From: Asticcacaulis aquaticus
GTDB lineage: Bacteria > Pseudomonadota > Alphaproteobacteria > Caulobacterales > Caulobacteraceae
Assembly: GCF_028550415.1 (NCBI RefSeq)
Contig: NZ_JAQQKX010000016.1
Coordinates: 1 to 64,000 of the forward strand
Direction of reading: 5' to 3'
Length of the DNA stretch: 64,000 nucleotides
Numbering within the stretch: the first letter of the stretch is position 1; each line of letters begins with the position of its first letter. The position numbers were made by a program, and so were the translations under genes. The notes below the pieces were generated by a model that worked only from the letters and a program-made list of their open reading frames with translations, did no database searches and had not been told where the DNA came from. Below are positions 8,640-16,978 of this stretch, in pieces.

Positions 8640-9959
8640 CTAAACCAGATTTACCGGCTGTCCGTTGACCCGGACATTCCGGGTCTTAAGCCCTTTCACG
8701 CCCTCGACGGCCAGTTTGGCCTGCGTCAGTTGCACGTCGAAATCCTCAAGTCGGATATCGCTGATCGTCGTCTGGCCCGGGTTCGGGCGGATATTGCCGA
8801 AGCCGCCGAAGCGCCCCCGAAGCCCGATCATACGCACATTGCGCACCACGGATTGCGGCGGCGCCTCGCCCTTGAGGTTAATATACTGACTCCACGGCTG
8901 GATGCGTACGATATTGCCGCCCGCCGCGTCGAGCGTGAGGTTACGATAGAGGATATTCTCATAATGCTGAGGCGTATCGGCCCGCAGTTTGAGCATCAGC
9001 ACGCTCATCCCGCCCGTGACGGTGCAGTTTTCGACGATCACATCGCGTACGATGGTCGCCTCGCTGCCGCAGGTGAACATGTTGTGCCCGCGTTTGAACA
9101 CACAGTCGCGCACCCGGATGCGCTCGACCGGCGGGCTGTCCTTATCGCTCAGGGCGTGCGGCCCCTTGGTGCCCTTGGCCGCGATGCAGTCGTCGGTTAC
9201 CGAAAAATGGCAGCCCTCGATGATCACATCCTGACAGGAATCGAGGTCGATGCCATCGGTCGAGGGCGCCTGCTTGTAATCGTCCGGGACCTGAAAGCTT
9301 GCCCTGCGCACGGTAACCCCGCGGCAGCGATAGATATGCAGGTTCCAGAACTGCGAATCCTTGAAGGTCACGCCTTCGATCAGAACGTTTTTCGAATTTT
9401 CGATCAGGGCCAGGCGCGCGCGCGGCAGGCCGATATTGGGAAATTCGTTCGGCACCGGCGCGGCATTGCGCAGCTTCCAGAACTGGTCCCAGATAACCCG
9501 CCCGGCCCCGTCCAGCGTGCCTTCGCCGGTGATTTTCAAACCGTCACAGCGGGCGGCATTGATCAGGGCCGGGGTGAATTTGTCCTCGAAATGGCCTTCG
9601 ATGCGCGTCCGCCGGGCCGGAAAATGCACCGCCACATCGGTCGAAGCCCTGAGCACAGCGCCCTTGTCGAGGTGCAGATGCACTTGAGGCTTCAGGAAAA
9701 TGGCCCCGGTCACAAAAACCCCTGCCGGGACGACGACCGTGCCACCGCCTGTGCCCGCCAGTTGATCGATAGCCTGTTGAATGGCGGGCGTATTGACGGT
9801 CCGGTCATCCGCCACCGCCCCGAAATCGAGGATCGAGACGCGCCGCGTCTTCGGATTCGCGGCCGCTGCCAGCGCCGCCGTGGTTCCAAGCGTCGTGACA
9901 CCCATCGCCGACATGACCCAGCGCCGGGTATGGGCCCAGTTATGAAAGCGAACCTTCAT
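8640..9959 (-). CDS. GH28 polygalacturonase-like glycoside hydrolase
   Basis: Right-handed beta-helix glycosidase of family GH28, which hydrolyses galacturonan or rhamnogalacturonan linkages by inversion. The N-terminus (TRRWVMSAMGVTTLGTTAALAAAA) looks like a twin-arginine signal. The fold start ILDFGAVADD is typical. The catalytic carboxylates are visible: Asp235 in STDGID (family: NTD) and Asp256/Asp257 in VTDDCIAAKG. The family GHG motif appears as RGHNMF (His292), and the usual RIK is replaced by LKLRAD further on. The divergence suggests a substrate other than plain polygalacturonate. It is divergent from the GH29 gene with about 170 bases between. Confidence 0.85.
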   Translation of the reverse strand: MKVRFHNWAHTRRWVMSAMGVTTLGTTAALAAAANPKTRRVSILDFGAVADDRTVNTPAIQQAIDQLAGTGGGTVVVPAGVFVTGAIFLKPQVHLHLDKGAVLRASTDVAVHFPARRTRIEGHFEDKFTPALINAARCDGLKITGEGTLDGAGRVIWDQFWKLRNAAPVPNEFPNIGLPRARLALIENSKNVLIEGVTFKDSQFWNLHIYRCRGVTVRRASFQVPDDYKQAPSTDGIDLDSCQDVIIEGCHFSVTDDCIAAKGTKGPHALSDKDSPPVERIRVRDCVFKRGHNMFTCGSEATIVRDVIVENCTVTGGMSVLMLKLRADTPQHYENILYRNLTLDAAGGNIVRIQPWSQYINLKGEAPPQSVVRNVRMIGLRGRFGGFGNIRPNPGQTTISDIRLEDFDVQLTQAKLAVEGVKGLKTRNVRVNGQPVNLV

Positions 9960-10049
9960 CGTTCCTCCGAATGATTGGCACCGTTGGTCGGCACCTGTGG
10001 TCTTTTATACGTCCGCCCCAGCCATAACCGGCGGCAGGCGACAAGTCTA

Positions 10050-10080
10050 TTGACAGCCTTATTCATGTCAGACAAATTAA
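10050..10080 (+). promoter_or_regulatory. Putative promoter and GntR-like palindrome before the fucosidase gene
   Basis: TTGACA at 10050-10055 is a consensus -35. A weak AAATTA lies 18 bases on. Between and overlapping them is the palindrome TGTCAGACA (10066-10074), a shape common for FadR/GntR-family repressors of sugar-acid genes. It sits about 55 bases before the GH29 start. No GntR-type gene is in the window. Confidence 0.3.
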
Positions 10081-10130
10081 TGCCAAATATGGAATTAATT
10101 TCCGCAAAAGAAATCAAACAGGGATCTATC

Positions 10131-11789
10131 ATGCGCTCCACGAAACGTCAGTTCCTGCACGGCGTCAGCACGCTTGGCCTGTCGGGTCTCATTACCTCCG
10201 CCGCCGGAGCCGTCGAATTATCCGCCCCCGGCTATGATAAGATCACCGACGGCCCGTTCAAACCCGACTGGGACTCGCTGATCGCCGGCTACAAGACCCC
10301 CGACTGGTTTCGCGACGCCAAGTTCGGCCTGTGGGCGCACTGGGGGCCGGGCTGCGTACCGGAATACGGCGACTGGTACGCGCGCAAGATGTACCAGCAG
10401 GGCAACCCGTTTTACGAACACCACGTCAAGACCTACGGCCACCCGGCGGATTTCGGCTTCATGGAATTCTATCCGCGCTGGAAGGCCGAAAACTGGAACC
10501 CGGAAGCGCTGCTCGACCTCTATGTGAAGGCCGGGGCGAAATATTTCGTCGCCATGGCCAATCACCACGACAATTTCGACATGTACGATTCGAAGTTCCA
10601 CGACTGGAACTCGACGCGTATCGGCCCGAAGACCGACATCATCTGGCGGTGGGAAAAGGCGGCGCGCCAGCGCGGTCTGAAATTCGGCGTCTCGAACCAC
10701 TCGGCCCACGCCTGGCACTGGTTCCAGACGGCCTATGGCTACGACCCCGAAGGCCCGCGCGCCGGGGAACGCTACGACGCCTACAAACTCAGCAAGCTCG
10801 ACGGCAAGGGCAAGTGGTGGGAAGGGCTCGATCCGCAGGCACTCTATACCGGCGCCGTCATGCCCCTGCCGCCGGGGATCACGACGATTGCCGAGGCCAA
10901 TAAATGGCACGAAGCCAACGACCGCGTGTGGACCGAGGAGCCGCCGCTACACAATCCGGCCTTTACGCGGCAATGGTATCTGCGCTGCAAGGACCTGATC
11001 GACAGTTACAATCCCGACCTCGTCTATTTCGACGATTTCGACCTGCCTCTGGGGCAGGCCGGGCTCGACATCGCGGCTCACTATTACAACGCGTCGATCA
11101 AACGCCACGGCAGCGTACAGGCGGTCCTCAACATCAAGCCACAAGGTGCGCCCAGAGGCGGCTATGTCGCCGATGTCGAACGCGGCTTCCGCGCCGAGAT
11201 CAGCCCTGAACCGTGGCAGACCGACACCTGCATCGGGCAGTGGCACTACGACCGCCGCATCTACGATGCCAAAAAATACCTGCCCGCGGCGGCGGTCATC
11301 CATCGTCTGTGCGATATCGTGTCGAAAAACGGCAATCTGCTCCTCAGCATTCCGGTACGCGGCGACGGCTCTATCGATTCGGAGGAGCGCAAGATCGTCG
11401 AAGGGATCGGCGAATGGATGGGCCGCTTTTCCGAAGCCATCTACGGCACGCGCCCGTGGCAGGTCTTCGGCGAAGGCCCGACCCAGGTCGGCGCGGGTAT
11501 GTTCGGCGAAAGCAAGCAGAAGCCCTATACGCCGCAGGACCTGCGCTTCACCACCAAGGGCAAGGCGCTCTATGCCATCACCTTGGGCCGTCTCGAAAAC
11601 AACCGGATCACCGTCACCCGTCTGGCGCGCGGTTCGAAACTGGCGCGCGGTTCGGTCAAACGCGTCGAGGTGCTCGGCAGCCCCGCACCTCTGGCCTTCC
11701 GTCAGGATGATAAAGGCCTGCACGTTACCCTGCCCGACGCAGCTCACCACGATATCGGCGTCGCGTTGAAGATTATCGGTGTCGTCTGA
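10131..11789 (+). CDS. GH29 alpha-L-fucosidase
   Basis: Retaining exo-alpha-L-fucosidase, about 552 residues. The chosen ATG (10131) has CAGGGA just upstream and begins a twin-arginine-like signal (TKRQFLHGVSTLGLSGLITSAAG); an earlier TTG frame start at 9975 has no support. Family landmarks follow: WFRDAKFGLWAHWGPG, the His-His segment MANHHDNFDMYDSKFHDWN, and PDLVYFDDF with the nucleophile Asp at about 301. A C-terminal beta domain ends near residue 550. It would remove terminal fucose from xyloglucan or pectin side chains outside the cytoplasm. It forms the locus with GH28, the receptor and two esterases. Confidence 0.9.
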   Translation: MRSTKRQFLHGVSTLGLSGLITSAAGAVELSAPGYDKITDGPFKPDWDSLIAGYKTPDWFRDAKFGLWAHWGPGCVPEYGDWYARKMYQQGNPFYEHHVKTYGHPADFGFMEFYPRWKAENWNPEALLDLYVKAGAKYFVAMANHHDNFDMYDSKFHDWNSTRIGPKTDIIWRWEKAARQRGLKFGVSNHSAHAWHWFQTAYGYDPEGPRAGERYDAYKLSKLDGKGKWWEGLDPQALYTGAVMPLPPGITTIAEANKWHEANDRVWTEEPPLHNPAFTRQWYLRCKDLIDSYNPDLVYFDDFDLPLGQAGLDIAAHYYNASIKRHGSVQAVLNIKPQGAPRGGYVADVERGFRAEISPEPWQTDTCIGQWHYDRRIYDAKKYLPAAAVIHRLCDIVSKNGNLLLSIPVRGDGSIDSEERKIVEGIGEWMGRFSEAIYGTRPWQVFGEGPTQVGAGMFGESKQKPYTPQDLRFTTKGKALYAITLGRLENNRITVTRLARGSKLARGSVKRVEVLGSPAPLAFRQDDKGLHVTLPDAAHHDIGVALKIIGVV

Positions 11790-11867
11790 CGGACTGAGTA
11801 ATTGCATAATGGCCTGAAATTTGCGAGAACGGCGTTTTAGGTTGTTCTCTTTTTTCAGGGGCTTACC

Positions 11868-12518
11868 ATGCACGCTTTCATTCAGGCTCTATCCGGCGGG
11901 TTTCTTGTGGCGGCCCTGTCTCTGGGCGTCCTGTCCATAGGTTCCGTTTACGCTCAGGTTCCCAAAACGTCTGACCAGACAAAGCCTGAAGGCACATCGG
12001 ACGGCATCACGCCCCAGCGCCATTCGGATGACGTGCCACCGAAACAAACGCTGGAAGGCGCACAGCGCTTCCTGTCGGAAGTGGCCTATAACGGCGGCAT
12101 CGCGGTCGAAATCCCCCTCCGCAACGGGCAGTACAATCTTGTCGAGGTGAGCCGCGATAAATACGACTGTCCGGTGGATAAAAAAACGGGGGCGCAGGTT
12201 TGCCATCTTGTCCCCGGCGTAAAGGAGTATACCGAGCAGACCCTGGCCCCGTTACCGACCGAAAACGCCGTATTTGCTGAACTGTGTCTGACGCAGTTCA
12301 CGCTCGCGCGCAGCTACGCCGCCACCAGCGACGTGCCGAAGGAAACGATGGTGGACTGGCGAAAAGTGCTCAAGGCTGAAGTAAAGGGCAATGTGGTGAA
12401 TCTTTCAGGCGTGCCCATCAAATTCCATCTGTCCTCGCCCGAACTGGCGACGCGTTTTGCCTATACGGCGGTCTTCATGCAAAAGGCCTGCGACCCGAAG
12501 CAAAGAACCGGTTTTTAA
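11868..12518 (+). CDS. Exported hypothetical protein
   Basis: A 216-residue exported protein. The N-terminal signal peptide is clear (LSGGFLVAALSLGVLSIGSVYAQ, cleavage near residue 30), and a Lys/Pro/Thr-rich linker follows. The mature part has four Cys (CPVDKK, CHLV, LCLTQF and CDPKQ near the end) that could form disulfides. No domain is recognised. The start has CAGGGG about 8 bases upstream. It ends tail-to-tail with the MarR gene, sharing the bases TTAA as both stop codons. Function unknown. Confidence 0.65.
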   Translation: MHAFIQALSGGFLVAALSLGVLSIGSVYAQVPKTSDQTKPEGTSDGITPQRHSDDVPPKQTLEGAQRFLSEVAYNGGIAVEIPLRNGQYNLVEVSRDKYDCPVDKKTGAQVCHLVPGVKEYTEQTLAPLPTENAVFAELCLTQFTLARSYAATSDVPKETMVDWRKVLKAEVKGNVVNLSGVPIKFHLSSPELATRFAYTAVFMQKACDPKQRTGF

Positions 12519-12973
12519 TCTGTTCCCCACAGGCTCATCTGGGCGGCGATGCGGCGCATATAGTCGCCGACCTGCGCGCATTCCTGGTCGCTGAGGATCG
12601 TCATCATCCGCTCGATCACCTCGGCCTGAACCTTCAAGGCCGCAAGGGTCAGGGTCTGGCCCTCGCCGGTCAGGTGCAGGCGGCGCACGCGTCGGTCGGC
12701 CGGATCGGCGCGCCGTTCGACCCATCCGCGCCTTTCCAGTTCCGGCAGCAGCATGGACAGGTTCGACCGCCCGACCAGAAGCCGTTCGGCCAGTTCGTTC
12801 TGCGTCAGGCCCGGCATCCGGCAGATATTGGCCAGTATATCGTGCTGGGCCAGCTTGAGCCCTAACGGGGCCAAACGCGCCCCCAGAACCTTTTCGACCA
12901 TCTGATGCGCCTTGGCCACCGCGATCCAGTTGCGGAAACGCGGCATGTCCCACGGTAAAATGTCCCGGCTCAT
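12515..12973 (-). CDS. MarR-family transcriptional regulator
   Basis: A 152-residue winged-helix repressor of the MarR family. Visible are a dimerisation helix (AKAHQMVEKVLGARLAPLGL), the HTH core (LTQNELAERLLVGRSNLSMLLPELERRGWVERR) and the wing (ADPADRRVRRLHLT) with its family D-x-R-x-R pattern. It is divergent from an alpha/beta-hydrolase gene, and two identical palindromes in the shared promoter region are its likely operators. It probably represses both genes and is released by a small ligand or an oxidant; the ligand cannot be told. No conserved redox Cys near the N-terminus is seen, so an OhrR role is unlikely. Confidence 0.88.
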   Translation of the reverse strand: MSRDILPWDMPRFRNWIAVAKAHQMVEKVLGARLAPLGLKLAQHDILANICRMPGLTQNELAERLLVGRSNLSMLLPELERRGWVERRADPADRRVRRLHLTGEGQTLTLAALKVQAEVIERMMTILSDQECAQVGDYMRRIAAQMSLWGTD

Positions 12974-13004
12974 CGGTGCCCTGCTCGTTTGCGTCTTGTT
13001 ATAT

Positions 13005-13039
13005 GTTCAAGATTGAACTAAATTCGTTCAACCTTGAAC
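13005..13039. promoter_or_regulatory. Twin palindromic operators between marR and the hydrolase
   Basis: GTTCAAGATTGAAC (13005-13018) and GTTCAACCTTGAAC (13026-13039) are two perfect 6-2-6 palindromes with the same half-sites. Their centres are 21 bases apart, two helical turns, so two dimers would bind one face of the DNA. They lie between the MarR start (12973) and the hydrolase start (13057), where a divergent repressor should bind. Confidence 0.8.
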
Positions 13040-13056
13040 ATACTAGAGGCGATCCC

Positions 13057-13899
13057 ATGTCGGCACAAGATATCGCGCAAACCGTAGAAGACCCCGCCAC
13101 CATCGCCGACCGGATGTTCGACCTGTTCTGCACACCGCCCGCCGTCCCCGAGGATGCGAAAGCCGGCATGTCGCGGATGCAGACGCGCCTCGACCGCGCC
13201 GAAGCCTTCCGTGTACCGTTCGAAGGGGATGCCTTGCAGGCCTATCGTTTCATCGGCACGGGCCGCGGCACGGTGGTGCTGGTGCACGGCTGGACCGGAC
13301 AGGCGGCGGTCATGTCGGCCTTTGTCGATCCTTTGCTCGACGCGGGGTTCGACGTGGTGGCCTTTGACCTGCCCGCGCACGGACGCTCAAGCGGCGACCG
13401 TTTGCACGTGCCCCTGGGGGTTCGTGCCCTGCACGCCTTACACGCCGCAACCGGCCCATGGCACGGTCTGATCGGGCATTCGTTTGGTGGCGCGGTGATC
13501 ACCTCGGCCCTGTCGGGGCTGGTCGACGGTCTGCCGCGCCTGACCGCGTCCCGACTGGCGCTGGTCGCCGCGCCCAATTCCATGCCGCGCATCTTCGACA
13601 CGTTCAGCCGCCACCAGAGCCTGTCTCCGGCGGCGCAGCTACACCTGAAAAGCCATGTCCGCCGCCTGACCGGTCGCGCGGTCGAAGCCTTTATCGGTGC
13701 CGATATCCTCCGGCGCGATCCGGTGCCGACCCTGGTTCTGCACGCCCCCGACGACAAGGAGGTCGATTACCTCAGCGCCGAGGAATTCGCTACGGCCGGT
13801 CCGCATGTGACGGTGCATCCCCTGCCCGGACTGGGGCACCGGCGTATCCTCTATGCCCGCGACACTCTGCGGGCGGTGGCCGATTTCATGGCCGCGTAG
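13057..13899 (+). CDS. Alpha/beta-hydrolase
   Basis: Cytoplasmic alpha/beta-hydrolase of about 280 residues. I chose the ATG at 13057 (AGAGG 7-11 bases before); the frame stays open upstream but would run through the operators. Visible motifs are the HG oxyanion segment VLVHGWTGQ, strand DVVAFDLPAHGRS, the nucleophile elbow LIGHSFGGA, the acid in LHAPDDKEVDY, and the catalytic His in LPGLGHRRIL, a complete triad. There is no signal peptide. The divergent MarR suggests induction by a substrate or toxic compound such as an ester or lactone. The substrate is unknown. Confidence 0.85.
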   Translation: MSAQDIAQTVEDPATIADRMFDLFCTPPAVPEDAKAGMSRMQTRLDRAEAFRVPFEGDALQAYRFIGTGRGTVVLVHGWTGQAAVMSAFVDPLLDAGFDVVAFDLPAHGRSSGDRLHVPLGVRALHALHAATGPWHGLIGHSFGGAVITSALSGLVDGLPRLTASRLALVAAPNSMPRIFDTFSRHQSLSPAAQLHLKSHVRRLTGRAVEAFIGADILRRDPVPTLVLHAPDDKEVDYLSAEEFATAGPHVTVHPLPGLGHRRILYARDTLRAVADFMAA

Positions 13900-13958
13900 G
13901 GGCCGTTTAAGGGCTGTTCAAATTGACCTGAGCGGCTAAGTTACGGCCCTACACAATT

Positions 13959-14561
13959 ATGGGGCAGGACATGGCGCAGGCAACGGATCAGAAGGTCGAC
14001 AGCCGTATCGAGGGCGAAACCCGCTGGGGCGTCGAATTTACACGTTTGCGCGCCCTGATCCTCGACTGCGGTCTGAGCGAAACGCTGAAATGGGGGCAGC
14101 CCTGCTACACGCTGGACGGCGCCAATATCGTCCTGATCCACGGTTTCAAGGACTATTGCGCCCTTTTGTTCTTCAAGGGCGCGCTGCTGAAAGACGAGAG
14201 CGGCGTCCTCATCCAGCAGACCGAGAACGTGCAGGCGGCGCGTCAGATCAGGTTTACCGGGCTCGACGGCATCGCGCGCATGGACAACCTGATCAAGGCC
14301 TATGTCCATCAGGCGATCGAGGTCGAAAAAGCCGGACTGAAGGTCGATTTCAAGACAACCGACGCGTTCACGATGCCCGACGAGTTCCGCGCCCGATTGG
14401 ACGCCGATGCCGGGCTGAAAGACGCGTTCGAGGCCCTGACGCCGGGGCGGCAGCGCGCCTATCTGCTGCATTTTTCGTCGGCCAAGCAGGCGAAGACCCG
14501 CGAAGCCCGCATCGACAAGGCCGTGCCGCAGATTCTCGACGGCAAAGGGCTGGACGATTAA
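13959..14561 (+). CDS. YdeI/DUF1801-type protein
   Basis: A 200-residue soluble protein of the YdeI/OmpD-associated type. The DUF1801-like fold is seen in LIHGFKDYCALLFFKGALLKD and the preceding WGQPCYTLDG. The C-terminal basic helical segment (LTPGRQRAYLLHFSSAKQAKTREARIDK) is the typical YdeI tail. These proteins are widespread and have no firmly assigned biochemical role. The start is uncertain: ATG at 13959 lacks a clear site, and ATG at 13971 follows GGGGCAGG closely. Neighbours give no functional clue. Confidence 0.75.
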   Translation: MGQDMAQATDQKVDSRIEGETRWGVEFTRLRALILDCGLSETLKWGQPCYTLDGANIVLIHGFKDYCALLFFKGALLKDESGVLIQQTENVQAARQIRFTGLDGIARMDNLIKAYVHQAIEVEKAGLKVDFKTTDAFTMPDEFRARLDADAGLKDAFEALTPGRQRAYLLHFSSAKQAKTREARIDKAVPQILDGKGLDD

Positions 14562-14650
14562 GACTCCTGAGCATCAGGCGCTGCAATTGACAGTTGCCAA
14601 GCATCGTCATGACTCTATGATCGGCCCAAAGCGACACAAACGAGGCATGA

Positions 14651-15079
14651 ATGGATCTGATCAATCTGGACTCTCTGGCCAATCTCCCGGCCTATCTGGT
14701 GTTTCTGACGACCGGGTTCATCGTCTGGCTGGTGGGGATCACGGTTTATCTGTGGATCACACCGATCCGGGAACTTGAAGAGATTCGCAAAGGCAATATC
14801 GCCGTCGCCATTCATTTCCTTGCGGTCAGTATGGCTCTGGCCCTGCCGATCCAGTCGGTCGGGCATTCAACCTTCAATCCCGGCGATATGATCCTTTGGG
14901 GCGGGATCGGCATCCTGTCGCAGATCCTGCTGCACGCGGTGGTGCGGATTTTCTGGAAGACGCTATATGCCCGCCTGACCGATCCGGCCAATGAGAAGGG
15001 CTGCATCGCCGCGGCGCTGGCCCTGTCCGCCCTCAGTCTGGTGGTGGGGCTGCTCAACGCCTCGGCCCTGTCCTACTGA
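14651..15079 (+). CDS. DUF350 inner-membrane protein (YjfL-like)
   Basis: A 142-residue integral membrane protein with about four transmembrane helices: YLVFLTTGFIVWLVGITVYLWI, then IAVAIHFLAVSMALALPIQSVG, a third at ILWGGIGILSQILLHAVV, and a C-terminal one. This is the DUF350 pattern, including the charged loop IRELEEIRKGN and the DPANEKGC loop. The ribosome binding site CGAGG lies 5 bases before the ATG. It leads a three-gene operon with a DUF1190 protein and a glutathionylspermidine synthase-like protein, the same set as E. coli yjfL-yjfM-yjfC. The role is unknown; the gene association is established. Confidence 0.85.
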   Translation: MDLINLDSLANLPAYLVFLTTGFIVWLVGITVYLWITPIRELEEIRKGNIAVAIHFLAVSMALALPIQSVGHSTFNPGDMILWGGIGILSQILLHAVVRIFWKTLYARLTDPANEKGCIAAALALSALSLVVGLLNASALSY

Positions 15080-15089
15080 GGTCGCCAGA

Positions 15090-15755
15090 ATGGTTACGCA
15101 TAATGCGACAAAGGCCTATCAGAGCCGCTACAAGGCCGAGCTAAAACGTCGCCACACGCGCCGTGCGGGCATACTGGCCGGTACGGTGTCGGCACTGGCC
15201 ATGCTCAGCGCCTGCGATTCGCCGGAGCCGTCAGCACCAACACCGACCACCGAGCAGATGCTGGTCTACAAGACCCTCGACGAATGCAAGGCCGCGCAGG
15301 CCGACGACAAGCTGTGCGAAACGGCCTTCGCCGAGGCCTGGCAATGGCAGGGTCAGCAGCCCGCCTATTCGGAAAAGGCACGCTGCGAAGCGGAGTATGG
15401 CGAAGGCCACTGCGAAAGCCGCGCCACCGCCTCGGGCGGTAGCTGGTTCGTGCCGCTGATGGCCGGCGTCATGTTGTCGAACCGGATGAACAACGCGTCT
15501 TACGATACGTACCGGCGCGAACGGGAATACAATGGCTATTCGGGTGCCTATCCGGTCTATGTCAATCGCCGGGGCGATATCTCGACCTATGGCGGTTCAG
15601 GTATGCGTCCGCTAGGCTACAGCCTCACCTCGTCGGGTCTGCCGTCGCGGATGAACGTCGAGACCGCGAGGGGCACGTCGGACAGCCGCTACCGGGCCTC
15701 GTCGCGCGGCGGCTTCGGAAAATCGTCCACGGCGCGCGGCGGCTGTTGCGGATGA
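15090..15755 (+). CDS. DUF1190 protein (YgiB/YjfM-like lipoprotein or membrane-anchored)
   Basis: A 221-residue DUF1190 protein. A basic N-terminus (YKAELKRRHTRR) leads into a hydrophobic segment with a lipobox-like AMLSAC, so it may be a lipoprotein. The conserved Cys-rich region follows: TLDECKAAQADDKLCETAFAEA, and GEGHCESRA. The C-terminal half is Gly/Ser/Tyr-rich and ends in GGCCG. I chose the ATG at 15090, ten bases after the DUF350 stop. Its stop overlaps the next start (ATGA at 15752-15755), which implies translational coupling with the ATP-grasp gene. Family members sit in the envelope; the function is unknown. Confidence 0.8.
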   Translation: MVTHNATKAYQSRYKAELKRRHTRRAGILAGTVSALAMLSACDSPEPSAPTPTTEQMLVYKTLDECKAAQADDKLCETAFAEAWQWQGQQPAYSEKARCEAEYGEGHCESRATASGGSWFVPLMAGVMLSNRMNNASYDTYRREREYNGYSGAYPVYVNRRGDISTYGGSGMRPLGYSLTSSGLPSRMNVETARGTSDSRYRASSRGGFGKSSTARGGCCG

Positions 15756-16978
15756 GGCGTTGTCTCGTGCCCCGGCGTCCCGGCTGGGAGGCCTGCGTCG
15801 AGGCAGAGGGCATGCTGTGGCACACGACGGGCGGCGTCCCCTACTGGAACGAAGGCGTGGCCTACCGGTTCACAGCGGCGGACATCGATGCGATCGATGA
15901 GGCGACCGCGGCCTGTCATCGCATGGCGCTTGGGGCCATCGAGGCGATCATCGCCGCGAAGGCACTCCCGGCCTATGGTTACGACGCGGACGCCATCCGT
16001 CTGATCGAGCATAGCTGGCAGACCCGCGAGCGCGACATCTATGGCCGGATCGACTTCGCCTATGACGGCTCAGGCCCGCCGAAGATGCTGGAATATAATG
16101 CCGACACCCCGACCAGCCTGCTCGAAGCCGCCGTGGTGCAGTGGTCGTGGCTGACCGACACCCACGGCCCTGACGCGACGCATCAGTATAACGACCTGCA
16201 CAATGCTCTTGTCGCGCGGATGCGGACCCTGAAGCGCGAACGCGACGACGGCCTGCTGGGGGCCCGGCAACGCACCGCACCGCTGCACGTGAGTTGCGTG
16301 TTTCCGCACGACGAAGATACCGGGACGGTCGCCTATATCGAAAGCGTGGCGCGCGAAGCCGGGATCGAGGTCGTTTTTGTCCCCATCGACAGTATCGGGT
16401 TCAGCCCGGCGGACGGCGGCACCTTCGTCGATGAGGCGGATCAGCCTATTCGTCTTCTGTTCAAGCTCTATCCGTGGGACTGGCTTCTGGCCGACGACTA
16501 CGGTGTGCACCTGACCGACGCTGTGCTGAAAAGCCGCATCCGCCTGTTCGAGCCGGCGTGGAAGATGCTGATGGCCAACAAGCTTTTGATGGTCAGGATG
16601 CGTGAGATGTACCCAGACAGCCCCTACCTGCTGGACACCTTTCGCAGCGATCAGCCGTTCAGGGCGGCCAGCCGGGCCTTCGTTCGCAAACCCGCTCTCG
16701 GCCGCGAAGGGCAGAATGTCGAACTGTTCGCGCCCGGTGAGGCTACCGCCACAGAGCAAACCGACGGCAACTATGCGGACAATGTCTTCGTCTATCAGGC
16801 CTTTGCCGATCTGTTCCGCGATGAGGCGAGCGGCACCTACGCGCTAGTAGGCAGTTGGGTGATCGACGGCGAGCCGCAGGGCATGGGCATCCGCGAAAGC
16901 GACCGCGCCATTACCGACGACCGGTCGCGCTTCGTGCCGCACAGCTTCGATCCGCCGCTTACTTCATCGTCGGAATGA
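15752..16978 (+). CDS. Glutathionylspermidine synthase-like ATP-grasp protein (YgiC/YjfC type)
   Basis: An about 408-residue protein of the glutathionylspermidine synthase preATP-grasp family, lacking the amidase domain of E. coli Gss. Seen are the N-terminal GVPYWNEGVAYRFT segment, the substrate-binding ERDIYGRIDFAYDGSGPPK, EYNADTPTSLLEA, and the ATP-grasp end PYLLDTF / FVRKPALGREGQNV / VGSWVIDGEPQGMGIRE. The family forms amide bonds using ATP; for YgiC/YjfC the true substrate is not known to me. The start is the ATG overlapping the DUF1190 stop. The 3' end overlaps the convergent mmsA by 20 bases. Confidence 0.87.
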   Translation: MRRCLVPRRPGWEACVEAEGMLWHTTGGVPYWNEGVAYRFTAADIDAIDEATAACHRMALGAIEAIIAAKALPAYGYDADAIRLIEHSWQTRERDIYGRIDFAYDGSGPPKMLEYNADTPTSLLEAAVVQWSWLTDTHGPDATHQYNDLHNALVARMRTLKRERDDGLLGARQRTAPLHVSCVFPHDEDTGTVAYIESVAREAGIEVVFVPIDSIGFSPADGGTFVDEADQPIRLLFKLYPWDWLLADDYGVHLTDAVLKSRIRLFEPAWKMLMANKLLMVRMREMYPDSPYLLDTFRSDQPFRAASRAFVRKPALGREGQNVELFAPGEATATEQTDGNYADNVFVYQAFADLFRDEASGTYALVGSWVIDGEPQGMGIRESDRAITDDRSRFVPHSFDPPLTSSSE

